From Streptomyces olivochromogenes (GTDB lineage Bacteria; Actinomycetota; Actinomycetes; Streptomycetales; Streptomycetaceae), in the NCBI RefSeq assembly GCF_001514115.1, contig NZ_KQ948451.1, forward strand, positions 890,109-954,108: a stretch of 64,000 bases of DNA, given 5' to 3'. Below the pieces are notes generated by a model that made no database searches, was not told the DNA's origin, and worked only from the letters and a program-made list of their open reading frames with translations. This document shows, one piece after another, positions 34,290 to 42,396 of this stretch; position 1 is the first letter of the stretch, and every line of letters begins with the position of its first letter. A program made the position numbers and the translations under genes.

Positions 34290-34922
34290 TCAGGCGGTGG
34301 CGGTCAGGGGGGCAGTGGCTTCCCAGACGAACCCGTCCGGGTCGCTGAACGGGCTGGCGGCGCTGGAGAGCACGAGCCTGTGTGATCCGGTGCCGTCGGC
34401 GGGGACACCCGCATCCTTGGCGAGAGCACGGCGCTTGTACAGGGCCAGCTTGACGGGGCCCGACCCGGTGGCGAACTCGACGTACTTGCCGCCGAAGCTC
34501 TTGCCCACGGTGAGGCCCTGCTCGACGTAGAACTGCTTGCTGGCCTTCACGTCCTCGACGCCCAGCAGGAGCACGAGCTCCTCGAAGTCCCGGGCGACCG
34601 GGCCCGTGTCCTTCTTCGCCGACGTCGCGATCTTCCAGATCGTGCCGTCCGGGGCCTGAACGACGCCGCCGTAGCCCCACAGCGACTTAGAGGTGGGCTT
34701 GAGGGCGGTGGCGCCGGCGTCGAGGGCGGCGCCGACGAAGGCGTCGACGTTGCCCGGCTGGGACACCACGAGCGACAGGGTGAAACCGCGGAATCCGGTC
34801 GTGGGGGCTTCGGAGGCGCGCAGGCGCACTTGCGACGAGTCCAGTCCGAAGACGGTGGAGTAGAAGCGCGCGGCGGCCGTGGTGTCGGCCACCTCAAGGG
34901 TGACGGCGTCGATGGAGTTCAT
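34290..34922 (-). CDS. VOC (glyoxalase/bleomycin-resistance-like) family protein
   Basis: 210 residues holding two beta-alpha-beta-beta-beta units. The first runs from MNSIDAVTLEVADTTAAARF and includes GYGGVVQAPDGTIWKIA. The second runs from ELVLLLGVEDVKASKQFYVE to SPFSDPDGFVWEA. This is a self-contained two-module vicinal oxygen chelate protein. The usual first metal-ligand His/Glu pair is not evident, so a binding or resistance role is as likely as catalysis. The ATG at 34922 has no strong ribosome-binding site. No functional partner is adjacent. Confidence 0.8.
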   Translation of the reverse strand: MNSIDAVTLEVADTTAAARFYSTVFGLDSSQVRLRASEAPTTGFRGFTLSLVVSQPGNVDAFVGAALDAGATALKPTSKSLWGYGGVVQAPDGTIWKIATSAKKDTGPVARDFEELVLLLGVEDVKASKQFYVEQGLTVGKSFGGKYVEFATGSGPVKLALYKRRALAKDAGVPADGTGSHRLVLSSAASPFSDPDGFVWEATAPLTATA

Positions 34923-35303
34923 GACTTCGACGGTAGGGGCAGCCGGGTCACCGACGCTTCTCGAAAACTGCCCGGTCTGGCCGCGGCCCGGGGCCACGGG
35001 CCTGAGTGGCCCTCAACCATCGTCCCGCCCCCACCCGAACCGTGGTCGGCGTCGAGCAGCCGGGCCGGTACGACGCGCACCGGCCGCGTTCTTTCAGGAA
35101 CGAGCCAATGCCGCGGACCACACGTAGGACACGACTCCGAGCCGCAGGAACAGCCACACGCCCCCAGAGCCAGTCCCGAACGACCGGACTCTACGAAATC
35201 GCGGCGCGTCGGGGAAGAGCGCTCAACGCCATCTGTTCAGCGGCGGAGTACGGCAACCAGAGCATCCAGGCACGAACTCGGACCGGACTCCCGCAAGCGG
35301 GTG

Positions 35304-35330
35304 TCGCAGGTTCGAATCCTGCCGGGGGCA
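35304..35330 (+). other. tRNA 3'-end fragment, possible integration (att) scar
   Basis: TCGCAGGTTCGAATCCTGCC followed by GGGGGCA has the T-stem, TTCGAAT loop and acceptor 3' strand of a tRNA, most like Streptomyces tRNA-Arg ends. No D-arm or anticodon arm folds upstream, so it is not a complete gene. Such 27-base fragments are left at the far junction when a phage or integrative element inserts into a tRNA gene. The rest of 34923-35303 shows nothing I can call. Confidence 0.55.
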
Positions 35331-35361
35331 GAGAGAAGGGTCGGCCGGGGCACAGAGAGAA

Positions 35362-35396
35362 GGTCGGCTCAGGAGGGGGTTCCTCCCAGGCCGACC
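35362..35396. terminator. Hairpin terminator
   Basis: GGTCGGC-TCAGGAGG and CCTCCCAG-GCCGACC pair around a short GGGTT loop, just after the stop of the small secreted protein gene (reverse strand, ending 35411). Confidence 0.7.
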
Positions 35397-35410
35397 CTTC
35401 GGGGGGCGTG

Positions 35411-35779
35411 TCAGGCGGGTGGGCATCCGAACCAGTTCACCTTGCCGTCGTCGGAGGTATAGCCCATACAACTGATGGTTTTGTTGTGCAGGGTCTCGGT
35501 CCGGGCAACCCCTCCGTCCAGAGTGTCCCTCTTGTAGTGGGTCCGTACGAGGGTGTCGATCTCGATGGTGAACCAGCGCCTCTTGTTGTTCGGGATGCTG
35601 CAGTGGTGGCCGGTCAGGTTGCGGCTGGGCCCGGCGCTGCTCCACATGTCCTGTTCGGCGCGGTCGCAGTGCGCGCGACCGGAGGCGCCGGCGGTGCCAA
35701 CGCCGGTACCGAGCAGGGCCGTCGCGCCCGTGACCACCGCCGCGGTAACGCCGAGCAGCCGCTTCAGAGTGAGGTTCAT
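35411..35779 (-). CDS. Small secreted cysteine-containing protein
   Basis: 122 residues from the ATG at 35779, with AGGAGG 8 bases upstream. A Sec signal peptide (NLTLKRLLGVTAAVVTGATA, cut near GTAGAS-G) precedes a mature domain of about 80 residues with four cysteines (HCDRAE, HHCSIP, ISCMGY, FGCPPA), probably two disulfides. It ends FGCPPA. I do not recognise a named family. The size and layout fit small extracellular Streptomyces proteins, possibly inhibitors or toxins. No immunity-like gene is adjacent. Confidence 0.75.
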   Translation of the reverse strand: MNLTLKRLLGVTAAVVTGATALLGTGVGTAGASGRAHCDRAEQDMWSSAGPSRNLTGHHCSIPNNKRRWFTIEIDTLVRTHYKRDTLDGGVARTETLHNKTISCMGYTSDDGKVNWFGCPPA

Positions 35780-36036
35780 CGATTGGTCCTCCTGCCAGGT
35801 GTGGTGACGGCTCGGAGTCGCCATGTCACCTCGGTGTGATCATTGCATTTATCCGGTATGTCCGGCCTGTTGGCCGACGACACACTCCCCCGACCCGGTG
35901 ACGTCGGTGACGCCAATGCAGCAGGCCGCAGTCACACCACAGGACCCGCCCCGGCCACCGCGGCAGGACCTCGAGCGTCTCCGTCAACTCATCGCATCCA
36001 GGCGTGGGTTCCGCGCCCGCAAACAGCCGAATCTCT

Positions 36037-36096
36037 TCATGAGAGTTCACTTGCATAAAGAGAGTGAACCCTCTAACTTCATGAGAGTCGACTCTC
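36037..36096. promoter_or_regulatory. Complex operator region before the alpha/beta hydrolase gene
   Basis: TTCATGAGAGT occurs twice (36037 and 36078). GTTCACT (36045) pairs with AGTGAAC (36063), and GAGAGTCGACTCTC (36083-36096) is a perfect 14-bp palindrome. The cluster ends 25 bases before the ATG, so a repressor should bind here. No regulator gene adjoins. The preceding 35780-36036 DNA has no gene I can support. Confidence 0.6.
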
Positions 36097-36121
36097 GCCA
36101 CGCGATGACAAGGAACTCACC

Positions 36122-36958
36122 ATGACCACCCCCACCTCCACCCCCTCCACCCCCTCCACCCGCACCATCGAGCTGAACGGCGGACTGTCCGTCACTGTCG
36201 AGGAGTACGGCGAGAACACCGAGGGCACCGGCGTGCTGATGCTGCACGGCGGTGCCGGCCCGCGCACGGTGGCCGGCATCTCGTCCGCACTGTCCGAGCA
36301 CGTGTACGTCGTCACGCCGACCCACCCCGGCTTCGACGGCACTCCCCGCCCGGAGCGGTTCGACACCGTCGCCGACCTGGCCGTCGCGTACCTGGATCTG
36401 CTCGACACCCTGGACCTGAAGGGCGTCATGGTGGTCGGCAACTCCATCGGCGGCTGGATCGCCGCCGAGATGGCCCTGCGCGACAACCACGGCCGGATCG
36501 GCGCGCTGACCCTGCTGAACGCGGTGGGCATCCACGCCCACATGAAGGAGAACCGGGTCGTCGACCCGCGCACCCTGGCCCCGGCCGAGATGAGCCGGTT
36601 GTCCTTCGCCAACGCGCGGTTCCGCCCCGACTTCGCCTCGTTCAGTGATGCGCAGCGGGCCACGGCGGTCGCCAACCAGAAGACCCTCGCCGTCTACGGG
36701 GGCGAGGGGTTCACGTACGACCCGAAGCTGCGCGGCCGACTGCACCGGGTGACCGTGCCGGTGCTGGTCGTCTGGGGCGAGGAGGACGGCATAGCGCCCC
36801 TGAAGTACGGGCGCGGCTACGCCGACTCGTTCCCCAACGGGCACTTCGCCCCGATCCCCGACGCCGGGCACTTCCCGCAGATCGAGCAGATGGGACGCAC
36901 CCTCGGGGCCATCGGCGACTTCGTCGGCACGATCGTCAAGCCCGGCGCTTCGGACTGA
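36122..36958 (+). CDS. Alpha/beta hydrolase
   Basis: 278 residues. The oxyanion motif is LMLHGGAGPRT near residue 42. The nucleophile elbow is VVGNSIGGWIAAEMAL (Ser near residue 110). A late acidic residue lies in WGEEDGIAPL and the catalytic His in PDAGHFPQIEQ. The family includes esterases, haloperoxidases and C-C hydrolases. AAGGAACTCACC lies before the ATG. It stands alone between a multi-palindrome operator and a strong terminator, so it is a single inducible unit. The substrate is unknown. Confidence 0.86.
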   Translation: MTTPTSTPSTPSTRTIELNGGLSVTVEEYGENTEGTGVLMLHGGAGPRTVAGISSALSEHVYVVTPTHPGFDGTPRPERFDTVADLAVAYLDLLDTLDLKGVMVVGNSIGGWIAAEMALRDNHGRIGALTLLNAVGIHAHMKENRVVDPRTLAPAEMSRLSFANARFRPDFASFSDAQRATAVANQKTLAVYGGEGFTYDPKLRGRLHRVTVPVLVVWGEEDGIAPLKYGRGYADSFPNGHFAPIPDAGHFPQIEQMGRTLGAIGDFVGTIVKPGASD

Positions 36959-37145
36959 CCGCCTCGCACCCCGGCCCGCCCCGTCTCGTCCCGTCCCGCC
37001 TCTCTGCCCGCCGCGCACCGGAGCCCCAAGCCCGGCTGGAATTTCGTGGTCGCTCAGCAGTCTTCGACTCGCGCAACGGCGCGGAGGTCGAGACGGACGC
37101 GGAAGATATTTCCCATACCTTCCGCCGGACAGGCTCTGGACGGGC

Positions 37146-37180
37146 AAAGAACCCCCAGGTCAGGGACCCGGGGGTTCTTT
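37146..37180. terminator. Strong bidirectional terminator
   Basis: AAAGAACCCCC and GGGGGTTCTTT form a perfect 11-bp stem with A- and T-tracts on either side, between the hydrolase gene and the convergent gene ending at 37266. The other bases of 36959-37265 hold nothing I can call. Confidence 0.9.
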
Positions 37181-37265
37181 GTTGACCGAAGCAGTGCCGC
37201 AGGCTCGGACAACTGAGCCGAACCGCCTGTGTTCTGCGGCGTCAGAAGCGGCGTTGTCCCTGTCC

Positions 37266-37565
37266 CTATGCTGCGCCGCTGATGTCGGCGGCGATGAAAC
37301 GCCGGTGGAGCGGACTGAAGTCCGTCTCGGGTGTACCGCTGATGCCGGCCTTCTGGATCGCGGGTGCGAGCCGTTCGGTGAAGAAGGTCTCGAATGCCTG
37401 CCGGGATTCCCACACATCGGTCACGTGGAACCCCTGGTCATCAAACCAGGCAACGTGCACCTGGCCACCAGCCGCCGGGGTCTCCTCCCAGCCGACCACA
37501 TCCCGCACCGTGTCGTACTGCTCCGGTGTGACCCCTGCCCAATGCATCGACATCACCACAGCCAT
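37266..37565 (-). CDS. Small dimeric alpha/beta-barrel (ABM-like) protein
   Basis: 99 residues from the ATG at 37565, with AGGGGG 6 bases upstream. The sequence AVVMSMHWAGVTPEQYDTVR, then VHVAWFDDQGFHVTDVWESR and QAFETFFTERLAPAIQKAGI, has the spacing of ferredoxin-like dimeric barrels such as antibiotic-biosynthesis-monooxygenase domains. It has no cofactor motif. Such proteins act as cofactor-free oxygenases or stress proteins. It is a single gene. The 37566-37838 gap that follows shows no further gene. Confidence 0.75.
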   Translation of the reverse strand: MAVVMSMHWAGVTPEQYDTVRDVVGWEETPAAGGQVHVAWFDDQGFHVTDVWESRQAFETFFTERLAPAIQKAGISGTPETDFSPLHRRFIAADISGAA

Positions 37566-37838
37566 GTCCAGCCCCCTTGCTGCTCGTAGTGCCACACGCG
37601 GTTCTCGGCACACACCTCCGCGACGGCCGGTGGCGTCGCCCCTGCCGGTACCAGCGCTGAAATCGTTCCACCCCACGGGCCTTGCCTGACAGAGCGCGCG
37701 GAGGCGTACCGGCGCCTGCGGGAACGACCGCGGGCGCCCTCTGCCGCGATGAGTTTTGGTCGGCGCGCGAGTCTGTTCTGGTGAGCGTCGCGGGACGTCG
37801 TGCGACGCTGCCCGGCACGAGACACCACGGAGGACCCC

Positions 37839-38654
37839 ATGACGACCACGCCGAGCGACCCGACCACCGCGCTGCCCGGCCGGCCGCCCGTCGTCGACCT
37901 GGCCACCTGGCAGGCCGCCCGTGACGAGCTACTGGTCCGCGAGAAGGCCCACACCCGCGAGGGCGACGCCCTCGCCGCGGCCCGGCGCCGGCTGCCGATG
38001 GTGGAGCTCGACGGGACGGTCGAGGTCGTCGGACCCGACGGCCCGGTCCCGTTCCTGGACCTGTTCCAGGGCCGCGACGAGCTCGTGGTCTACCAGCACA
38101 TGTGGCACGACGGCGCGCCGCACCAGGGGCAGTGCGAGGGCTGCACCACCACGGCCTGGCACGTGAAGGACGCCGTCTACCTCAACGCCCGCGGCGTCTC
38201 GTTCGCCGTCCTGACCTCGGGCCCATGGGACGAGGTGGCCCCCTACGTCGAGTTCATGGGCTACACCCAGCCCTGGTACTCGGTGCGCGGTGTGGACGCA
38301 CCGATCGGCGGACGAATGGGGCACATCGCCTGTTTCCTGCGCGACGGCGCCCGCGTGTTCCTCACGTACTCCACGACGGGCCGTGGCAACGAGCCGGTCA
38401 ACGGGTCCTTCGCCCTGCTCGACATGACGCCCTACGGCCGCGGCGAGGCATGGGAGGACAACCCCGAGGGCCGGACCGTGATCGGCGATGTCCGCGAGGG
38501 GCACCCGTCCGAGGGCCGCCAGGCCTGCTGGTACTGGCGCTCGGACGCGGACGGGAACGCCACCTGGGGGCCGACCAGCCGGCCCGTGCCGCAGTGGACC
38601 CGCCCCGGCGCGACCCCCGTGGAGACCCTCGGCCGGCACGGCCACCACCACTGA
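37839..38654 (+). CDS. DUF899 family thioredoxin-like protein
   Basis: 271 residues from an ATG with GGAGGACCCC directly upstream. The family pattern is clear: VDLATWQAARDELLVREKAH, then YQHMWHDGAPHQGQCEGCTT, VSFAVLTSGPWDEVAPYVEF and MGYTQPWYS. DUF899 proteins have a thioredoxin-like fold, but the redox CxxC is not standard here (CEGC). It ends in a His-rich GRHGHHH. Function in the family is undefined. It is monocistronic and converges on the flavin monooxygenase operon. Confidence 0.82.
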   Translation: MTTTPSDPTTALPGRPPVVDLATWQAARDELLVREKAHTREGDALAAARRRLPMVELDGTVEVVGPDGPVPFLDLFQGRDELVVYQHMWHDGAPHQGQCEGCTTTAWHVKDAVYLNARGVSFAVLTSGPWDEVAPYVEFMGYTQPWYSVRGVDAPIGGRMGHIACFLRDGARVFLTYSTTGRGNEPVNGSFALLDMTPYGRGEAWEDNPEGRTVIGDVREGHPSEGRQACWYWRSDADGNATWGPTSRPVPQWTRPGATPVETLGRHGHHH

Positions 38655-38719
38655 CGCGCCTTCGTCGACGGCGTCGGTGAAAGGAGTCCGCGTCCAGTGT
38701 CGTCCGAGTGCCGGTACCG

Positions 38720-39847
38720 CTATCTGCTTCGCCACTCCTCGGCCAGCAGTTCGTACGAGCGCACCCGGTCCGCATGGCCGTGGGCGATGGTCGTAATCAG
38801 CAACTCGTCGGCCCCGGTGGCCTCCTGGAGCTGTTCCAACTGGTCGGCGACATGTGCCGGGGAGCCCACGAACTGGGTCTCGACGCGATCCGCGACCAGC
38901 GCCCGGTCCTCGTCGCCCCACACATGGGCGCGGGCTTCCTTCGGCGTCGGGAACTCGATGGCGCCCTCGGCGGTGCGGATGCTGCGGACCCAGGGGCCGT
39001 AGCCGGTGGCGAGTTCGCGCGCGGTGTCGTCGTCCTCGGCGACGACCACGTCCGCGGACACGCTGACGTACGGCTTGTCGAGGACGTCGGACGGCTGGAA
39101 GGCGGCGCGGTAACCCTCCGCCGCCTCCAGCACCGTGGCCGGACTGACGTGGTAGTTCGCCGCGAACCGCAGCCCGTTGCGGCCGGCGACCGTGGCGCTC
39201 TGACCGCCGCTGCTGCCCAGGATCCACACCTGTACGTCCGCGCCCTCGCCCGGGACGGCATGCGCCTCGACGCCGTCCGCCGACCGGTACGTCCCGGCGA
39301 GCAGCGCGAGGATGTCGTCGATCTGCTCGCCGTAGTCCTGCGACCGGGCGTGCGGCTGCTGGAGCAGCGTGCGCTGGAGGGCGATACGGGGTGAGCCGAG
39401 CAGATGCTCGAAGGAGAACCGGGGCGGGATGCGGAGACCGCCCGGGGCGCGGCCGCCGACCACGGGGGTCGCGGTCGGCAGCGGGTCGGTGGGCGCTCCC
39501 GGCGGGCGCCCGCCGGAGCGGCCGAGGCCCAGGTCGAGGCGGCCGGGGTGCAGGGCGTCGATCAGGCCGAACTCCTCGACCGTGGAGAGCGCGGTGCGGT
39601 GCCCGAGTTGTACGGCGCCCGAGCCGAGCCGGATCGTGGAGGTGGCGGAGGCGGTCAGGGCGAGGACCACCGCGGGTGAGGTGCCGGCGACTCCCGGGTT
39701 GAGGTGGTGCTCGGCGAACCAGTAGCGGGCGTACCCGAACCGCTCCGCCTGCCGGGCCAGGTCGATGGAGTTGCGCAGGGCCTCGGTCGCGGTGGAGCCG
39801 GAGGAGATCGGGACGAGGTCGAGGACGCCGAGGGGGATGTCGGACAT
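38720..39847 (-). CDS. LLM class flavin-dependent monooxygenase (last gene of sulfur operon)
   Basis: 375 residues of the bacterial-luciferase-like family, which use FMNH2 and oxygen to cleave C-S or C-N bonds. It opens LGVLDLVPISSGSTATEALR with YWFAEHHLNPGVAGTSP. Its mid-part LDLGLGRSGGRPPG and the FAANYHVSPATVLEAAEGYR segment are typical of the MsnO8/YvbT-like subgroup. GAGGAG lies 9 bases before the ATG. It starts 13 bases after the previous monooxygenase gene. The context suggests oxidation of an organosulfur compound, but substrate prediction from this subgroup is weak. Confidence 0.85.
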   Translation of the reverse strand: MSDIPLGVLDLVPISSGSTATEALRNSIDLARQAERFGYARYWFAEHHLNPGVAGTSPAVVLALTASATSTIRLGSGAVQLGHRTALSTVEEFGLIDALHPGRLDLGLGRSGGRPPGAPTDPLPTATPVVGGRAPGGLRIPPRFSFEHLLGSPRIALQRTLLQQPHARSQDYGEQIDDILALLAGTYRSADGVEAHAVPGEGADVQVWILGSSGGQSATVAGRNGLRFAANYHVSPATVLEAAEGYRAAFQPSDVLDKPYVSVSADVVVAEDDDTARELATGYGPWVRSIRTAEGAIEFPTPKEARAHVWGDEDRALVADRVETQFVGSPAHVADQLEQLQEATGADELLITTIAHGHADRVRSYELLAEEWRSR

Positions 39848-39860
39848 GGGGCGGGGCTCC

Positions 39861-40994
39861 TCAGCGGTCGGCGGGGACGGACGTGGACGCGGGGGCGGAC
39901 GCCGGCTCGGACGCCGGCTTCGCCTCGGCCTCGGGTGTCGCGAGCACCGGCCCCCACGCGAACGGCGGGTCGGGGATCTCGCGGCGCAGTACCGGAGCGA
40001 CCTCCGACTGGAAGCGCTCGAGGGAGTCGCGGTGCTGGGTGTCGCCGAGACCGCTCGCGTCCGCGTGCAGATGCAGCACCGTGTGTCCGAACCGCTCGTG
40101 GTAGCGGTGCACCTTGTCGATGATCTGCTGGGGGCTGCCGATGAGTGCCGAGCTGCGCTCGACGAAGTCCTCCAGCGTCGGGAAGACCGGCTCCAGGCCC
40201 AGGCTCTTCTGGAAGGCCAGGTTCCCCTCGAACACCGGGCGGTACGCGGCCAGCGCCTCCTGCGACGTACGGGCCGCGTAGAGGCCCGCCGTGCCCGCGC
40301 CCACCGCGATGTCGGCCGGGTCGTGGCCGTAGTGCTCCCAGCGCTCGCGGTAGTAGCGGATCAACTCGGCGTAGGGCTCTATGGGATTGGTGACGTTGGC
40401 GGAGAAGAGCGGGTCGCCGTAGCGGGCGGCCAGGTCGACCGACTCCTTGCTGGTCGCACTGCCGTGCCAGACCCGGATCGGCTGCTGGTACGGCCGGGGC
40501 CACACCTCCGCGTCCTTGAGTTCAGGGCGGAAGCGGGTCTCGGCGGTCACCTTGTCCTGGCGCCAGATCTTGCGGAACACCTCGTAGCTCTCGGCGTTGC
40601 GGTCCCACTGATCCTCGGGGGTGACGTCGAAGAGGTCGCGCTGGGCGGCACCGTTGCCCTTGCCGATGATCAGGTCCAGGCGACCGTCGGAGAGGTGGTC
40701 GAGGGTCGCGTAGTCCTCGTACGCGCGTACCGGGTCGAGCAGGCTGAGCGTCGTCACGGCCGTGAACAGGCGGATGCGCTTGGTGAGCGCGGCGACGTGG
40801 CTGAGCACGACGGGCGGCGAGGACGAGATGAACGGCCGCTCGTGCCGCTCCCCCACGCCGAAGCCGTCAAAGCCCAGCTCCTCGGCGAGCAGGGCGTTGT
40901 CGAGGACCTCGCGGAACCGGTCGTGGGTGGGCTTCTGCACGCCGGTGATGGGGTCCGGCCGGTGCACGATCAGGGTGATGGCGAGGAATTTCAT
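39861..40994 (-). CDS. LLM class flavin-dependent monooxygenase
   Basis: 377 residues. The N terminus FLAITLIVHRPDPITGVQKP leads to FGVGERHERPFISSSPPVVL. DHLSDGRLDLIIGKGNGAAQ and the long PYQQPIRVWHGSATSKESVD are normal for FMN-dependent luciferase-like enzymes. The C-terminal 25 residues are a Pro/Ala/Ser-rich tail. Its start overlaps the stop of the NtaA/DmoA-type gene (ATGA), so the two are coupled. It probably works with that enzyme on the same imported substrate (inference). Confidence 0.86.
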   Translation of the reverse strand: MKFLAITLIVHRPDPITGVQKPTHDRFREVLDNALLAEELGFDGFGVGERHERPFISSSPPVVLSHVAALTKRIRLFTAVTTLSLLDPVRAYEDYATLDHLSDGRLDLIIGKGNGAAQRDLFDVTPEDQWDRNAESYEVFRKIWRQDKVTAETRFRPELKDAEVWPRPYQQPIRVWHGSATSKESVDLAARYGDPLFSANVTNPIEPYAELIRYYRERWEHYGHDPADIAVGAGTAGLYAARTSQEALAAYRPVFEGNLAFQKSLGLEPVFPTLEDFVERSSALIGSPQQIIDKVHRYHERFGHTVLHLHADASGLGDTQHRDSLERFQSEVAPVLRREIPDPPFAWGPVLATPEAEAKPASEPASAPASTSVPADR

Positions 40995-42379
40995 GACGCC
41001 GCACGCTCGTCACGCACGTTGTCCGGGTGGGCGAGGCCGAGGTGGTCGCGCAGGGTCGTGCCCTCGTACTCGGTGCGGTACACGCCACGCTCCTGGAGCA
41101 GCGGGACCACGGTGTCGGCGAAGGCGTCGAGGCCGCCGGGGGTGATGTGCGGGACGAGGATGAAGCCGTCACTGGCGTCGGCCTGCACGAAGGAGTCGAT
41201 GGTCTCGGCGACGGTGGCCGGGGAGCCGACGAAGGCCTGCCGGTTGCCGGTCTCGATGACCAGATCGCGGATGGACCACTTGTTGGCGGCCGCGAGCTCC
41301 CGCCACTCGCGGGCGGTGGCGAGCGGGTCGCGGTACATCCGGACCTGGGCGCGGCCCCGGGCGATGGTGTGTTCGCCGAGGTCCGGGTCGATGTCGGGCA
41401 GGGGGCCTTCCGGGTCGTACGCGGACAGGTCCCGGTTCCAGACGAACTCCAGGTGCTTGATCGCGGTGGCGCCGCTGACCTGCTGGCGGCGCACCTCGCG
41501 GGAGATCTCCTCCGCCTCGGCGTCCGTGTCGCCGAGGACGAAGGTCGCGGCGGGCAGGATCAGCAGCTGGTCGCGCGTACGGCCGTAGCGGGCGAGGCGT
41601 CCCTTGACGTCCGTGTAGAACGCCTGGCCCTCCTTGAGGGTGGCGTATCGGCTGAAGATCGCGTCCGCGCTGGAGGCGGCGAACTCGCGCCCCTCGTCGG
41701 AGTCTCCCGCCTGGAAGATCACCGGGCGTCCCTGCGGGCTGCGCGGGACGTTGAACTGCCCCTGGATGTCGAAGTGTTGGCCCTGGTGCACAAAGGCTCC
41801 GGCCTTCGCGTCGCGCAGGAAGGTGCCGGTCTGCGCGTCGGCGACGATCTCGTCCCCGTGCCAGGAGTCGAACAGCTCGTTCGCCGTGGTCAGGAACTCC
41901 TTGGCCCGGGAGTAGCGCTCCTCCTGCGGGAGGAATCCGCCGCGGCGGAAGTTCTCACCGGTGAAGGCGTCCCAGGAGGTGACCACGTTCCAGGCGGCGC
42001 GGCCGTCGGAGAGGTGGTCGAGGCTGGCGAACTGGCGGGCCACCTCGTAGGGCTCGTTGAAGGTGGAGTTGATGGTGCCGGTCAGGCCGAGGTGTTCGGT
42101 GACGGCGGCGAGCGCGGTGAGGATCGTGAAGGTGTCGGGGCGGCCGACGACGTCCAAGTCGTAGACCTTGCCGCCCTGTTCGCGCAGTCGCAGCCCTTCG
42201 GCGAGGAACAGGAAGTCGAACTTGGCGCGTTCGGCGGTGCGCGCGAAGTGGGCGAAGGAGCTGAACTCGATGTGGCTGCCGGCCTCGGGGTCGCTCCACA
42301 CGGTGGTGTTGTTGACGCCGGGGAAGTGCGCCGCGAGGTGGACCTGCTTGCGGGGCTTGTCCTGTGACGTGCTGCTCAT
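40991..42379 (-). CDS. NtaA/DmoA/YxeK-type FMN-dependent monooxygenase
   Basis: 462 residues of the nitrilotriacetate-monooxygenase-like family, which includes dimethylsulfide monooxygenase and the B. subtilis CmoJ/YxeK enzymes of S-(2-succino)cysteine breakdown. Signatures are VHLAAHFPGVNNTTVWSDPE, then FDFLFLAEGLRLREQGGKVY, TGTINSTFNEPYEVARQFAS, GRAAWNVVTSWDAFTGENF and RPVIFQAGDSDEGREFAA. It needs reduced FMN from a separate reductase, and none is visible in the operon. It is followed and preceded by further LLM genes and lies downstream of an ABC importer and a GNAT. Confidence 0.88.
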   Translation of the reverse strand: MSSTSQDKPRKQVHLAAHFPGVNNTTVWSDPEAGSHIEFSSFAHFARTAERAKFDFLFLAEGLRLREQGGKVYDLDVVGRPDTFTILTALAAVTEHLGLTGTINSTFNEPYEVARQFASLDHLSDGRAAWNVVTSWDAFTGENFRRGGFLPQEERYSRAKEFLTTANELFDSWHGDEIVADAQTGTFLRDAKAGAFVHQGQHFDIQGQFNVPRSPQGRPVIFQAGDSDEGREFAASSADAIFSRYATLKEGQAFYTDVKGRLARYGRTRDQLLILPAATFVLGDTDAEAEEISREVRRQQVSGATAIKHLEFVWNRDLSAYDPEGPLPDIDPDLGEHTIARGRAQVRMYRDPLATAREWRELAAANKWSIRDLVIETGNRQAFVGSPATVAETIDSFVQADASDGFILVPHITPGGLDAFADTVVPLLQERGVYRTEYEGTTLRDHLGLAHPDNVRDERAAS

Positions 42380-42396
42380 GAGTGGGTCCCTCCGGC

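Noticed and set aside
35223..35340. A complete tRNA gene at the TTCGAAT segment
   Set aside because: Only the T-arm and 3' acceptor strand are recognisable. The preceding bases form CCCGC-AA-GCGGG, not an anticodon arm, and no D-arm or 5' acceptor GCCCCCG is present.
35823..36125. Overlapping 90-100-codon frames on both strands before the alpha/beta hydrolase
   Set aside because: Both run through the palindromic operator region, lack ribosome-binding sites and show no family resemblance.
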